This document shows, in pieces, positions 9,164 through 18,022 of a DNA stretch of 64,000 nucleotides. The first letter of the stretch is position 1. The number at the start of each line of letters is the position of its first letter. The translations under genes and the position numbers were made by a program. Origin of the DNA: Streptomyces phaeofaciens (GTDB lineage: Bacteria > Actinomycetota > Actinomycetes > Streptomycetales > Streptomycetaceae); the NCBI RefSeq assembly GCF_014648915.1, contig NZ_BMSA01000008.1:226040-290039 (forward strand), given 5' to 3'. The notes below the pieces were generated by a model that had not been told where the DNA came from, did not search any database, and saw only the letters and a list, made by a program, of their open reading frames with translations.

Positions 9164-10234
9164 ATGACCCCTGTGGGCACCGACGCCGAGTTCGCCGACC
9201 GGGTGCTCGGCGGCTGGCTGGGCCGGATCGCGGGCAACATGCTCGGCAAGCCGGTCGAGCAGGGCGAGGTGTGGACCCGCGAGCGCATCGACGGCTATCT
9301 GCGCCGCGCGGGCGCCCTGCCGCTCACCGACTACCTGCCGGAGCCGCCCACCGAGGAGGACCGCGCGCGGCTGCGCCCGGAGTGGCGCACGTGCGTGCGC
9401 GGCCGGGTGCACGGCAGCTGCCGCGACGACGACGTCGACTACGCCGTCCTCGGTCTGGACCTGCTGGAGACCCACGGCTTCGGCTTCAGCACCGAGCAGG
9501 TCGGCGACCTGTGGCTGCTGAGGCTGCCGTATCTCCAGACGTTCACCGCGGAGCGGGTCGCGTACCGCAACCTCGCGAGTGGTCTGAAGCCGCCGCTCAC
9601 CGCGACGTACGACAATCCGTACCAGGAGTGGATCGGCGCCCTGATCCGCGCCGACGTCTACGGCTGGACCAGTCCCGGCGACCCGAGCCGCGCCGCCTCC
9701 CTGGCCCGCCGGGACGCCGTGCTCTCGCACACCGGCAACGGTGTCTACGGCGCGATGTGGGCGGCGGCGACGGTCTCGGCGGCGTTCACCGCGCCGACGG
9801 TCCGCCACGCGGTCGACGCGGCGCTGGCCGTCGTACCGGCGGGCTGCCGCCTCGCGCGGACCGTACGCCGGGTCGTCTCCCTGCACGACGCCGGACTGGC
9901 CTGGCAGGACACGCTCACGACGATGGAGCGGGAGACGGCGGGACTCGGCTGGATCCACACCGTCCCGAACGCGGCCGTCCTCACCGCCGGGCTGCTGTAC
10001 GGCGACGGCGACTTCACCCGCACCGTCGCCCTCACCGTCCGCGGCGGTCTGGACACGGACTCCAACGGGGCGACGGCCGGGTCCGTGGCCGGTGTCCTGA
10101 CGGGCGCGACGGGCATCCCCGCGCACTGGAAGGACCCGCTGGAGGACACCGTGCGCAGTGCGGTGTTCGGTTTCGACGGGGCGCGGATCAGCGAGCTGGC
10201 GGAGCGGACGGTACGGCTGGCGGCCGAGGTCTGA
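9164..10234 (+). CDS. ADP-ribosylglycohydrolase (ARH/DraG family)
   Basis: 356-aa all-helical ADP-ribosylglycohydrolase family protein that removes ADP-ribose from proteins or hydrolyses related glycosidic bonds. The two metal-binding motifs are present: DDDVDY (around residue 88) and the C-terminal GGLDTDSNGATAG. The N-terminal LGGWLGRIAGNMLGKPVE is the family start. The DraG-type target cannot be named. It is the first of three nearby genes acting on ADP-ribose or NAD (with the NUDIX at 10398 and the sirtuin at 11182). Confidence 0.9.
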   Translation: MTPVGTDAEFADRVLGGWLGRIAGNMLGKPVEQGEVWTRERIDGYLRRAGALPLTDYLPEPPTEEDRARLRPEWRTCVRGRVHGSCRDDDVDYAVLGLDLLETHGFGFSTEQVGDLWLLRLPYLQTFTAERVAYRNLASGLKPPLTATYDNPYQEWIGALIRADVYGWTSPGDPSRAASLARRDAVLSHTGNGVYGAMWAAATVSAAFTAPTVRHAVDAALAVVPAGCRLARTVRRVVSLHDAGLAWQDTLTTMERETAGLGWIHTVPNAAVLTAGLLYGDGDFTRTVALTVRGGLDTDSNGATAGSVAGVLTGATGIPAHWKDPLEDTVRSAVFGFDGARISELAERTVRLAAEV

Positions 10235-10397
10235 GGCGGGGCGGCCCCGGCAACCCGTACCGGCAAGATCACTCCGCGAACTGATGAACGTATGACCGCT
10301 GTTCACCCGGCTCCGCCCCGGCCGCCGGGGACACGGACGGGAACGGGGCGCGCCGACTAGTCCGATGAGCGACCCGCGGTCTGGTTACCCTTCGTGA

Positions 10398-10898
10398 ATG
10401 AGTACTTCCAGCACGCCCGACTTCGCGGCGTACCTCGCTTCCCTGCCCCGCGTCCTGGCCGGTGCCGCCGTCCTCTTCCGTGACGCCGAGGACCGGGTCC
10501 TGCTCGTCGAACCCAACTACCGTGACGGCTGGGCACTCCCCGGCGGCACGATCGAGTCCGACGACGGCGAGTCCCCGCGCGAGGGCGCGCGCCGCGAGAC
10601 GCTCGAGGAGATCGGCCTGGACCGTGAACTCGGCCGGCTGCTCGCGGTGGACTGGTCGAGCGGCCCCGGCCGGCCGCCGCTGGTGGCGTATCTCTACGAC
10701 GGTGGCGTGCTCGGCGAGGAGGACCTCAAGGAGATCACGCTCCAGGAGGAGGAGCTGCTGTCCTGGCGGATGGTCCCGCGCGAGGAGATCACCGAGCACC
10801 TGCTGGGCTCGCTGGGCCGCCGTGTCCTGGTCGGGCTGGACGTGCTGGCGGACGGCTCGGGCACGGTCGAGCTGGAGAACGGCCACCGGGTGGCCTGA
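10398..10898 (+). CDS. NUDIX hydrolase
   Basis: 166-aa NUDIX protein. The Nudix box reads E-x7-R-E-x2-E-E-x-G (from ESPREGAR through RETLEEIGL), preceded by LPGGTIE; two extra residues lie between the first Gly and Glu compared with the consensus. It hydrolyses a nucleoside diphosphate linked to another moiety; ADP-ribose or a damaged nucleotide is plausible from the neighbours but unproven. The ATG at 10398 directly follows a GGTTACCCT stretch, and no good ribosome binding site is visible, so a short or absent leader is possible. Confidence 0.9.
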   Translation: MSTSSTPDFAAYLASLPRVLAGAAVLFRDAEDRVLLVEPNYRDGWALPGGTIESDDGESPREGARRETLEEIGLDRELGRLLAVDWSSGPGRPPLVAYLYDGGVLGEEDLKEITLQEEELLSWRMVPREEITEHLLGSLGRRVLVGLDVLADGSGTVELENGHRVA

Positions 10899-10902
10899 CC
10901 GC

Positions 10903-11103
10903 TCAGCCCTGTGTGTCGCGCGGCTTGCCGTCCACCTCGCGCAGGGCGTCGTCCCGCGCGGCGGTCCGGGCCTCGGTGCGGTGGCCGCGCGCGATGTAGT
11001 CGCGGACGACCAGCTCGACGGCGTCCTGCGGGCTGCCGACGCCGGAGAGAACCATGACCTCGACGACGAGTTCGGCGTCGAGGGAGACGGTGACCTTGGC
11101 CAT
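10903..11103 (-). CDS. Ribbon-helix-helix protein, VapB-like, no toxin partner
   Basis: 66-aa small protein. The N-terminal MAKVTVSLDAELV beta strand plus two helices fits a ribbon-helix-helix DNA-binding fold as in VapB-type antitoxins or DUF2191-like proteins. There is no PIN or other toxin ORF beside it: the flanking genes are the NUDIX hydrolase (convergent, 4 nt away) and the sirtuin (divergent). It may be an orphan antitoxin or a stand-alone regulator. The start ATG is at 11103. Confidence 0.75.
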   Translation of the reverse strand: MAKVTVSLDAELVVEVMVLSGVGSPQDAVELVVRDYIARGHRTEARTAARDDALREVDGKPRDTQG

Positions 11104-11181
11104 GGGGGGACCGTAACACCGGTGCCGGGCGCCCGGATATCCGTTCGCGGCCCCCGGACCTCCCGCCTTACGCTCGGCCGC

Positions 11182-11916
11182 ATGAGCAAGCCCCTCGTAG
11201 CCCTCCTGACCGGCGCAGGTGTCTCCACGGACTCCGGGATCCCCGACTATCGCGGTCCGAACGGGCTGTGGCGGCGGGATCCGGAGGCGGAGAAGCTCGT
11301 CACGTACGAGCACTACATGCGGGACCCGGAGATCCGGCGGCGTTCCTGGCAGCTGCGGCGCGACACGCGTGCGCTGCGGGCCGAGCCGAACGCCGCGCAC
11401 CGGGCCGTGGTGGACCTCGAGCGCTCCGGTGTGCCGGTGCGGGTCATCACGCAGAACGTGGACGGACTGCACCAGCTCGCCGGCCTGCCGGCCCGTAAGG
11501 TCCTCGAACTCCACGGAACGGCATGGGAGTTCGTGTGCACGAAGTGCCAGGCGCGCGGCCCCATGGAGGACGCCCTCGCCCGTCTGGACGCCGGCGAGGA
11601 CGATCCGCCGTGCCTGGAGTGCGGCGGCATCCTGAAGTCCGCGACCGTCATGTTCGGTCAGCGCCTCGACCCGGTCGTGCTCGGCGACGCCCTCTCCATC
11701 GCCAAGGCCTGCCACGTGTTCCTCGCCGTCGGCAGCACCCTCCAGGTCCAGCCCGCCGGCGGCCTCGCCGGGGTCGCCGCCGAGCACGGCGCCCGGCTCG
11801 TCGTCGTCAACGCGGAGCCGACGCCGTACGACGAGGTGGCCGACGAAGTCGTCCGGGAGCCGATCGGGACGGCGCTGCCGCGGCTGCTGCGGGAGCTGGC
11901 CCGGACGGAGTCCTGA
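11182..11916 (+). CDS. cobB: NAD-dependent protein deacylase, Sir2 family
   Basis: 244-aa sirtuin that removes acyl groups from lysines using NAD, releasing O-acyl-ADP-ribose. The NAD-binding GAGVSTDSGIPDYRG, the TQNVDGLH motif, the catalytic His in LELHGT and a CTKC...CLEC zinc ribbon are all present. The start ATG at 11182 lies just after a TTACGCT stretch; there is no clear ribosome binding site, so a leaderless transcript is possible. It is divergent from the ribbon-helix-helix gene. Confidence 0.94.
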   Translation: MSKPLVALLTGAGVSTDSGIPDYRGPNGLWRRDPEAEKLVTYEHYMRDPEIRRRSWQLRRDTRALRAEPNAAHRAVVDLERSGVPVRVITQNVDGLHQLAGLPARKVLELHGTAWEFVCTKCQARGPMEDALARLDAGEDDPPCLECGGILKSATVMFGQRLDPVVLGDALSIAKACHVFLAVGSTLQVQPAGGLAGVAAEHGARLVVVNAEPTPYDEVADEVVREPIGTALPRLLRELARTES

Positions 11917-11932
11917 CGGGGTACGGGCCGCG

Positions 11933-12415
11933 CTAGAACAGCGCGGTCCCGCTCTCGAAGTCGAGCAGGCGCTGCTTGCGCTCCAGGCCGCCGCCGTAGC
12001 CGGTCAGGCTGCCGCCCGCGCCCACGACGCGGTGGCAGGGCACGATGATGCCGATGGGGTTCTTGCCGTTGGCGAGGCCCACCGCGCGGGAGGCGCCGGG
12101 GTTGCCGAGGGCCTCGGCGAGGTCGCCGTAGGAGCGGGTCTCGCCGTACGGGATCTTCCGGAGTTCGGCCCAGACCGTGCGCTGGAAGGGGGTGCCGTGC
12201 AGGCGGAGGGGGACGGTGAACTCCTTCAGTTCGGAGGCGAAGTAGGCCTCCAGCTGTTCCTCGGCCTCGGCGAAGAGGCTGTCCTCGCGGGGGCCGAAGT
12301 TCTCCTCCGGCGGCCGGTGGCGCTGGGCGGTCATGTAGAGGCCGCACAGGACGCCGTCCTCGGCGACGAGGGTGAGGGGGCCGTACGGGCTGTCGACGAC
12401 GGTGTGCTGCTTCAC
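11933..12415 (-). CDS. ogt: Methylated-DNA-[protein]-cysteine S-methyltransferase
   Basis: 160-aa O6-alkylguanine-DNA alkyltransferase, a suicide repair enzyme. The acceptor Cys is in the IIVPCHRVV motif (around residue 127), and the DNA-binding segment GTPFQRTVWAELRKIPYGET precedes it. It lies 9 nt after the Ada-AlkA gene on the same strand, so the two alkylation-repair genes form an operon. Confidence 0.95.
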   Translation of the reverse strand: MKQHTVVDSPYGPLTLVAEDGVLCGLYMTAQRHRPPEENFGPREDSLFAEAEEQLEAYFASELKEFTVPLRLHGTPFQRTVWAELRKIPYGETRSYGDLAEALGNPGASRAVGLANGKNPIGIIVPCHRVVGAGGSLTGYGGGLERKQRLLDFESGTALF

Positions 12416-12424
12416 GGTGTTTCC

Positions 12425-13933
12425 TTACGCGGGAAGGAAGTTGATCGGGTGGCTGTCGGTGGCCCAGAGGTACTGCACCGCGTACGCGCGCCACGGGCGC
12501 CAGGCCGCCGCACGGGCGGTGAGGGCCACCGGGGTGGCGGGCAGGCCCAACTCCTGGGCCGCGCGCCGGACTCCGAGGTCGGTGGGGAGGAAGGCGTCCG
12601 GGTCGCCGAGGGCGCGCATCGCGATGACGTCGACCGTCCAGGGGCCGAAGCCGGGGAGCGCGAGGAGCCGGGCGCGGGCTGTCGGCCAGTCGCTGTCCAC
12701 GTCCAGGTGGAGTGATCCGTCCGCCAGTGCGCGGACCAGGGTGGTGAAGGTGGTCCGGCGGGTGCGGGGCATCGCGAGCGTCTCGGGGTCGACCTCGGCG
12801 AGCGCCTCGGGGGTGGGGAAGAGATGGGTGAGGCCGCCCTCCGGGTCGTGCACCGGGTCGCCGTGCGCGGTGACCAGCCGGGCCGCGTGGGTGCGGGCCG
12901 CCGCGGTGGAGACCTGCTGGCCCAGGACGGCGCGTACGGCGAACTCCGCCTCGTCGACCGTACGCGGCACGCGACGGCCGGGGGCCTTGTCCACCAGCGG
13001 TGCGAGCACCGGGTCCGTGCGCAGCTGGTCGTCGACGGCGACCGGGTCGGCGTCCAGGTCGAGCATGCGCCGGCAGCGGCTGATGGCGACGGTCAGGTCC
13101 CGCAGGTCGCTGAGGGTGAGGCGGCAGCCGATGTGGTCGGGGTTCGGCGTCAGCGCGACGATGCCGTGCCCGTAGGGCAGGCGCAGGGTGCGCCGGAAGG
13201 CTCCGTCCCGCCATTCCTCCACGCCCGGTACGCCCGTCGCCGCGAGGTGGCCGAAGAGGTTGTCGGGGTTGAGCGGGGCGCGGAAGGGGAGGCGGAGGGT
13301 CAGGGTGCCGGGGGTGGCCCCGGTGCCGGTGCCCGTCGCCGGGCCGGCGCCGCCGCGCCGCGGGACTCGGGCGCGCAGTTCGCTCGGGGAGAGCGCGAAC
13401 ACGTCGCGAACGGTGTCGTTGAAGGTGCGGACGGAGGCGAAACCGGCCGCGAACGCCACCTCCGCCATGGGGAGTTCGGTGGTCTCGATGAGGAGGCGGG
13501 CCGTCTGCGCGCGCTGGGCCCGCGCCAACGCCAGGGGGCCCGCGCCGAGTTCGGCGAGGAGTTGGCGTTCGACCTGGCGGGTGCTGTAGCCGAGGCGGAC
13601 GGCGAGGCCCGGAACGCCGTCCCGGTCGACCACGCCGTCGGCGATCAGCCGCATGGCGCGGGCGACCAGGTCGGCGCGCTGGTTCCACTCCGGTGAGCCC
13701 GGACTGGTGTCCGGCCGGCAGCGCTTGCAGGCGCGGAAGCTGGCCTGCTGGCAGGCGGCGGCACTGGGCAGGAAGATCATGTTCTCGGGTTTGGGCGGTA
13801 CGACCGGACAGCTCGCCCGGCAGTAGATGCCGGTGGTCGTGACCGCAGTGAAGAACCAGCCGTCGAACCGCGCGTCCTTGGACCGCACGGCGCGCACACA
13901 GCGCTCCCGGTCGCTGTGCATCCCGTTCTGCAT
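12425..13933 (-). CDS. Ada-like methyl-sensor/AraC regulator fused to AlkA glycosylase
   Basis: 502-aa three-part protein. Residues 1-80 are the Ada N-terminal domain with four zinc/methyl-acceptor Cys (C-x3-C in YCRASC and C-x2-C in CKRC). Residues 85-185 are an AraC-type HTH. Residues 200-502 are an AlkA-like 3-methyladenine DNA glycosylase with the helix-hairpin-helix LPGFGPWTVD and the catalytic Asp in GDPDAF. It senses methyl phosphotriesters, activates repair genes and excises alkylated bases. The fusion is common in actinobacteria. The start could be the ATG at 13933 or at 13921; neither has a strong ribosome binding site. Confidence 0.93.
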   Translation of the reverse strand: MQNGMHSDRERCVRAVRSKDARFDGWFFTAVTTTGIYCRASCPVVPPKPENMIFLPSAAACQQASFRACKRCRPDTSPGSPEWNQRADLVARAMRLIADGVVDRDGVPGLAVRLGYSTRQVERQLLAELGAGPLALARAQRAQTARLLIETTELPMAEVAFAAGFASVRTFNDTVRDVFALSPSELRARVPRRGGAGPATGTGTGATPGTLTLRLPFRAPLNPDNLFGHLAATGVPGVEEWRDGAFRRTLRLPYGHGIVALTPNPDHIGCRLTLSDLRDLTVAISRCRRMLDLDADPVAVDDQLRTDPVLAPLVDKAPGRRVPRTVDEAEFAVRAVLGQQVSTAAARTHAARLVTAHGDPVHDPEGGLTHLFPTPEALAEVDPETLAMPRTRRTTFTTLVRALADGSLHLDVDSDWPTARARLLALPGFGPWTVDVIAMRALGDPDAFLPTDLGVRRAAQELGLPATPVALTARAAAWRPWRAYAVQYLWATDSHPINFLPA

Positions 13934-14057
13934 GCGTCCAGGATCGACGACGGGGCCGGTCCGCGCTGGCGAGAATCCGACATCAGCCTCGCGCGGCCCG
14001 GAGCGCTCGTCCGGTCCCGGTCCCGGTCCCTGTCCTGGTCCCGCCTCCGCCCCCGCT

Positions 14058-16088
14058 TCACTTCCCGTGCCAGGCGCGCTCCCGGAGCAGCCGCAGGCCG
14101 TTGAGGCCGACCAGCACCGTCGAGCCCTCGTGCCCGGCCACCCCGAGCGGCAGGGGCAGCCGCCCGAGCAGGTCCCACAGGACGAGCACGGTGATGGCGG
14201 TGGCGGCGATCACCAGGTTCTGGAGCACCAGCCGGCGCGCGGTCCGGGACAGCCGTACGACCGCGGGGACGGCGGTGAGGTCGTCGCGGACGAGGACCGC
14301 GTCCGCGGTCTCCAGCGCCAGGTCGGAGCCCACGCCGCCCAGCGCGATCCCGGAGTGCGCGGCCGCGAGGGCGGGCGCGTCGTTGACCCCGTCGCCGACG
14401 AACAGCACCTTGTGTCCGTGCCGCTGGAGATCGCGTACGGCGTTCACCTTGTCCTCGGGCAGCAGATCGGCGCGGACGTCCGTGATGCCGGTGGCGGCGG
14501 CTGCGCGGGCGGCGGCACCGGCGTTGTCGCCGGTGAGCAGGACCGGGCCGGCGTCGGTGAGGCCGGCGAGCGCGGCGGCCGCCGCGGGGGCGTCGGGGCG
14601 CAGCCGGTCGGTGAGGGTGAGGGTGCCGACGGGGGTGGCATCGCGGCTGACGAGGACCGTGGTGGCACCGGTGGGGGTGGAGTCGCGGCCGTCGGCGGGG
14701 CGGGCGGGGGGCCGTACCTCGGTGGGGACGCGCGTCGCGTCGGCAGCGGCAGCGGCAGCGGCAGCGGCAGCGGCAGGGTCTTCGGAGCGGCCCACCGTCA
14801 CCCTGCGGCCCCCGACCACCGCCGCGACCCCCCGTCCCGGCATCGCCGTGAACTCCTCGGCCGGCACGATCGGCAGACCCCGCGCGCGGGCCGCCGTCAC
14901 GACCGCGCGGGCGACCGGATGCTCGCTGGGGTGTTCCGCGGCCGCGGCGAGCGCGAGGAGCGCGTCCGCGTCGAGGCCGGAGCCCGGCAGGGGGCGTACG
15001 CCGGTCACCTCGGGCGTGCCCTCGGTCAGGGTGCCGGTCTTGTCGAGGGCGACCGTGTCGACCTCGCCGAGGCGTTCCATGGCGACGGCCGACTTGACCA
15101 GGACGCCGTGGCGGCCGGCGGTGGCGATGGCGGAGAGCAGGGGCGGCATGGTGGCGAGCACGATCGCGCACGGGGAGGCGACGATCATGAAGGTCATGGC
15201 GCGCAGCAGCGCGTCCGTGAGGTTCGCGCCGAGGGCGAGCGGTACGGCGAACACGGCGAGGGTGGCGGCCACGACGACGAACGCGTAGCGCTGTTCGATC
15301 CTCTCGACGAAGAGCTGGGTCGGGGCCTTGGTCCGGGAGGCCTCCTCGACGAGGGTGACGATCCGGGCGATCACCGACTCGGCGGGGTCGGTCCCGACCC
15401 GGACGCGCAGGGCCCCGGTGCCGTTGAGGGTGCCGGCGAAGACCTCGTCCCCGGGGCGCTTGACGACCGGCAGGGGTTCGCCGGTGACGGTGGCCTGGTC
15501 GGCCTCGCTGACGCCGTCCACGACCCGGCCGTCGGCGCCGATCCGCTCCCCCGGCCGGACCAGCAGCAGGTCCCCGACGGCGAGTCCGGCGGCCGGGACG
15601 GTCTCCTCGCCGTGGGCGGTCAGCCGGGTCGCGGTGTCGGGGGCGAGGTCGAGCAGGCCGCGTACGGAGTCGGCGGTGCGGGCGGTGGCGAGGGCCTCCA
15701 GGGCGCCGGAGGTGGCGAAGATGACGATGAGCAGGGCACCGTCGAGGACCTGTCCGATCGCGGCGGCGCCCAGCGCGGCGACGATCATCAGCAGGTCGAC
15801 GTCGAGGGTCTTCGCACGCAGCGCGCGCAGTCCTTCGAGGGCCGGTTCCCAGCCGCCGGTGAGGTAGGCGGCCGCGTACGGGACGGCGCAGACCCAGGCC
15901 GGCAGGCCGAGGCCGATGTCGAGGATCAGGCCGAGCAGGAACGCGAGGGTCGACGCGAGCGCCCAGCGGGCCTCGGGCAGGGCGAGGACGTGGGTGCGCC
16001 GGCGCGGCACCGCCGGGGCGGACTGCTCGACGGGGGTGGACACGGAGGTGAGGGTCGCTGACACCCGGGCCACGATACAGGAACACAT
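14058..16088 (-). CDS. P1B-4 type heavy-metal-transporting ATPase
   Basis: Up to 676 aa. The P-type ATPase phosphorylation site DKTGTLTEG is near residue 347. The metal-path motif in TM4 is Ser-Pro-Cys (VASPCAIV) rather than Cys-Pro-Cys, and HEGST lies in the last TM region; SPC plus HEGS/T defines subgroup P1B-4 (Co, Ni or Fe(II)/Zn efflux). No N-terminal metal-binding domain is visible. A poly-Ala run lies in the nucleotide-binding region. It is divergent from an NmtR-like sensor gene. The first ATG (16088) falls inside the probable operator, so a downstream GTG at 16073 or 16064 may be the true start. Confidence 0.93.
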   Translation of the reverse strand: MCSCIVARVSATLTSVSTPVEQSAPAVPRRRTHVLALPEARWALASTLAFLLGLILDIGLGLPAWVCAVPYAAAYLTGGWEPALEGLRALRAKTLDVDLLMIVAALGAAAIGQVLDGALLIVIFATSGALEALATARTADSVRGLLDLAPDTATRLTAHGEETVPAAGLAVGDLLLVRPGERIGADGRVVDGVSEADQATVTGEPLPVVKRPGDEVFAGTLNGTGALRVRVGTDPAESVIARIVTLVEEASRTKAPTQLFVERIEQRYAFVVVAATLAVFAVPLALGANLTDALLRAMTFMIVASPCAIVLATMPPLLSAIATAGRHGVLVKSAVAMERLGEVDTVALDKTGTLTEGTPEVTGVRPLPGSGLDADALLALAAAAEHPSEHPVARAVVTAARARGLPIVPAEEFTAMPGRGVAAVVGGRRVTVGRSEDPAAAAAAAAAAADATRVPTEVRPPARPADGRDSTPTGATTVLVSRDATPVGTLTLTDRLRPDAPAAAAALAGLTDAGPVLLTGDNAGAAARAAAATGITDVRADLLPEDKVNAVRDLQRHGHKVLFVGDGVNDAPALAAAHSGIALGGVGSDLALETADAVLVRDDLTAVPAVVRLSRTARRLVLQNLVIAATAITVLVLWDLLGRLPLPLGVAGHEGSTVLVGLNGLRLLRERAWHGK
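14741..14776. repeat. Six tandem CGGCAG hexamers in the metal ATPase gene
   Basis: Six perfect CGGCAG units encode the Ala run in the ATPase nucleotide-binding domain. The repeat stays in frame if units are gained or lost, so it is a plausible length-variable site. Confidence 0.9.
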
Positions 16089-16125
16089 GAAGACTCATTC
16101 ATCTGTTCATGTGCGATGGTAAGAT
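16084..16125. promoter_or_regulatory. Operator/promoter between metal ATPase and ArsR-type sensor
   Basis: CACATGAA (16084-16091) and TTCATGTG (16106-16113) form a perfect 8-bp inverted repeat around a 14-bp spacer that itself contains ATTCAT, giving nested ATGAA/TTCAT half-sites typical of ArsR/SmtB operators. TAAGAT at 16120-16125 is a possible -10 box only 6 nt before the sensor ATG, so the sensor mRNA may be leaderless. The left arm overlaps the first ATG of the ATPase. Confidence 0.7.
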
Positions 16126-16131
16126 GGCCGC

Positions 16132-16494
16132 ATGGGTCATGGAGCCGTCAGCACCGCAGCGACCGCCGTCGAGCGGGTGCGCCTGGACGCGGACAATGTC
16201 GCCAAGGTGGCCACCACCCTCCAGGCCCTGTCCACCCCCTCCCGGCTGCTGATCCTCGCGCGGCTGCGCGAAGGCCCCCTGCCCGCCACGGAGTTGGCGG
16301 CCGAGGTGGGCATGGAACAGTCGGCGTGCTCGCACCAGCTGCGGCTGCTGCGCAATCTGGGCCTGGTGGTCGGCGAGCGGCGCGGCCGGTCGGTGGTGTA
16401 CGCGCTGCACGACGACCATGTCGCCGGGCTCCTCGACCAGGCCGTCTACCACGTCGAGCATCTACGGCTGGGCATCAGCGACACGGCCGAGTAG
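16132..16494 (+). CDS. ArsR/SmtB-family metal sensor, NmtR-like
   Basis: 120-aa winged-helix repressor. The HTH is around residues 60-85 (ATELAAEVGMEQSACSHQLR). In the last helix the spacing D-x-H-x10-H-x2-H (from DDHV to YHVEH) matches the alpha-5 Ni/Co site of mycobacterial NmtR. Together with the divergent P1B-4 ATPase this indicates a Ni/Co (possibly Fe/Zn) efflux switch: apo-protein represses, metal releases. There is no strong ribosome binding site before the ATG at 16132. Confidence 0.9.
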   Translation: MGHGAVSTAATAVERVRLDADNVAKVATTLQALSTPSRLLILARLREGPLPATELAAEVGMEQSACSHQLRLLRNLGLVVGERRGRSVVYALHDDHVAGLLDQAVYHVEHLRLGISDTAE

Positions 16495-16527
16495 CGCGGC
16501 CCGTCGGCCGACGAGCCGGCCGCGGGG

Positions 16528-17913
16528 TCATGCGGGGGATTCGGTTCCGGAGTCGCCGGCGGGTACTTCGGTTCCGGAATCGTCGGCGGGTGCTTCGGCG
16601 GACAGGAAGTCGACGACGCTCAGGGCGAACAGCAGGGTGAGCGCCAGACCGATGACGACCCAGCCGGTCGGGTACGGCCACAGCAGGTAGACGAGGACGG
16701 TCGCCGCGACCAGGATCCAGGTGATCCAGGTACGGAACCGGCGCACGAACGGGCCGACCGGGCCGGTGCGCAGTCCCGCGTGGTCGGCGGTCGTACGGAC
16801 CGCGCCGATGCCCGCGTGCCACAGGCCCCGGACGAAGACGGCCCGGCGGCCCGGCCCGGTGAGCCAGGCGGCCACGGCCACCACCACACCGAGGGCGACC
16901 ACCACCCGCACGCCGGTGCGCAGGAAGCGGGTCAGCGTGTCGTACACGGACGCGGCGGCCGGCTGGGAGACACCGGCCGGGAGGGCGTCCAGGTAGACCA
17001 CCCGGAACACGCTCAGGGCGATGCCGAGCGAGAGGGTGGCGAGGGCGAAGCAGAGGGCCGAGACGACGAGGGCGCGGCGGCGGTGGGCGGCGAGCAGCAC
17101 GCCCGCCGCGACCAGCAGCACGGCCAGTACCGGCAGCCAGAGCCCGGCCAGTTCCAGCAGCCGGACGTAGGTGCGGATCCGGCCGATGTCGTCGGAGCGG
17201 ACCAGCGTGAAGTCGGTGTGGAGGGTGGGGATCCGGCGGGCGACCGTCAGGCCGTCGTCGGCGAGGCGTTCCTTGACCTCCTCGACGACCGGGGCGAGGT
17301 CGAGGGTGACGGTGTCCTTCTCCAGCCGGACCGCGCCGCCCCCGCTGCCGGTGAGGGCCTTGTCCAGGGTGTCGTGGACGCGCCGGTTGGCGTCGGCCCA
17401 GATCCGCTGGAAGGCGGCGGAGGCGACGACCGCCCGGGCCTTGTCGTGGACGAAGCTGCGGACCGCGTCCTGCAACGGCTCCCCCAGCGCGCCCAGGGCC
17501 TTCTCCAGCAGCGGCCGCTGGGCCGGGGCCGCGCTCTGGAGCAGGGCCGGGAGGTCGAGGCGGCTCATGACGGCGTCGGTGACGCTCGCCGCGGCCGCGT
17601 TCTGGATGTCCGGGTCGGAGGCCAGCGGGCGGACGGTGTCGACGTACCGGTCGGTGTCCCCGACCAGTTCGGCGCTCCAGGCGGCGACGACACCCAGCGG
17701 GGCCAGCAGGCAGCCCAGGACGACGAGGACGGCCGCGAGGAGGGAGCGCAGGGGGTGGCGGGCAGGGCGGGAGGGAGCGACGGCCGGGGCGGTGGGGGCG
17801 TCGCGGGCCGCGCGGAGTTCGGTCTCCAGTACGGCGACCCGGGCGCGCAGCCGCTCCACTTCCCCCGGGCCGGAGGCGTCCTCGGGGCCGGCGGGCGCGG
17901 CGCTGTCCGGCAT
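16528..17913 (-). CDS. Integral membrane protein of unknown function
   Basis: 461 aa. A short N-terminal coiled coil (GEVERLRARVAVLETELRAA, residues about 18-38) is followed by a TM helix (SLLAAVLVVLGCLLAPLGVVAAW). A large extracytoplasmic helical part (about 85-240) comes next, then at least four more TM helices. The C-terminal tail has two copies of a DSGTE-type acidic repeat. I recognise no enzymatic motif. The start ATG at 17913 has GGGAG upstream. It is convergent with the ArsR gene and lies downstream of lpdA on the same strand, separated by a terminator and a palindromic element. Confidence 0.85.
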   Translation of the reverse strand: MPDSAAPAGPEDASGPGEVERLRARVAVLETELRAARDAPTAPAVAPSRPARHPLRSLLAAVLVVLGCLLAPLGVVAAWSAELVGDTDRYVDTVRPLASDPDIQNAAAASVTDAVMSRLDLPALLQSAAPAQRPLLEKALGALGEPLQDAVRSFVHDKARAVVASAAFQRIWADANRRVHDTLDKALTGSGGGAVRLEKDTVTLDLAPVVEEVKERLADDGLTVARRIPTLHTDFTLVRSDDIGRIRTYVRLLELAGLWLPVLAVLLVAAGVLLAAHRRRALVVSALCFALATLSLGIALSVFRVVYLDALPAGVSQPAAASVYDTLTRFLRTGVRVVVALGVVVAVAAWLTGPGRRAVFVRGLWHAGIGAVRTTADHAGLRTGPVGPFVRRFRTWITWILVAATVLVYLLWPYPTGWVVIGLALTLLFALSVVDFLSAEAPADDSGTEVPAGDSGTESPA

Positions 17914-18022
17914 GGCGCGCTCCCTCGTCCGTCGCTGGGGTCCTGTGGCTGTTGCCAGGACACCCCGGGCGTACGGGGACGGCGAGCGTGGCGGGGCCGT
18001 CCGGGTGAGCGGCCCCGCCCTA

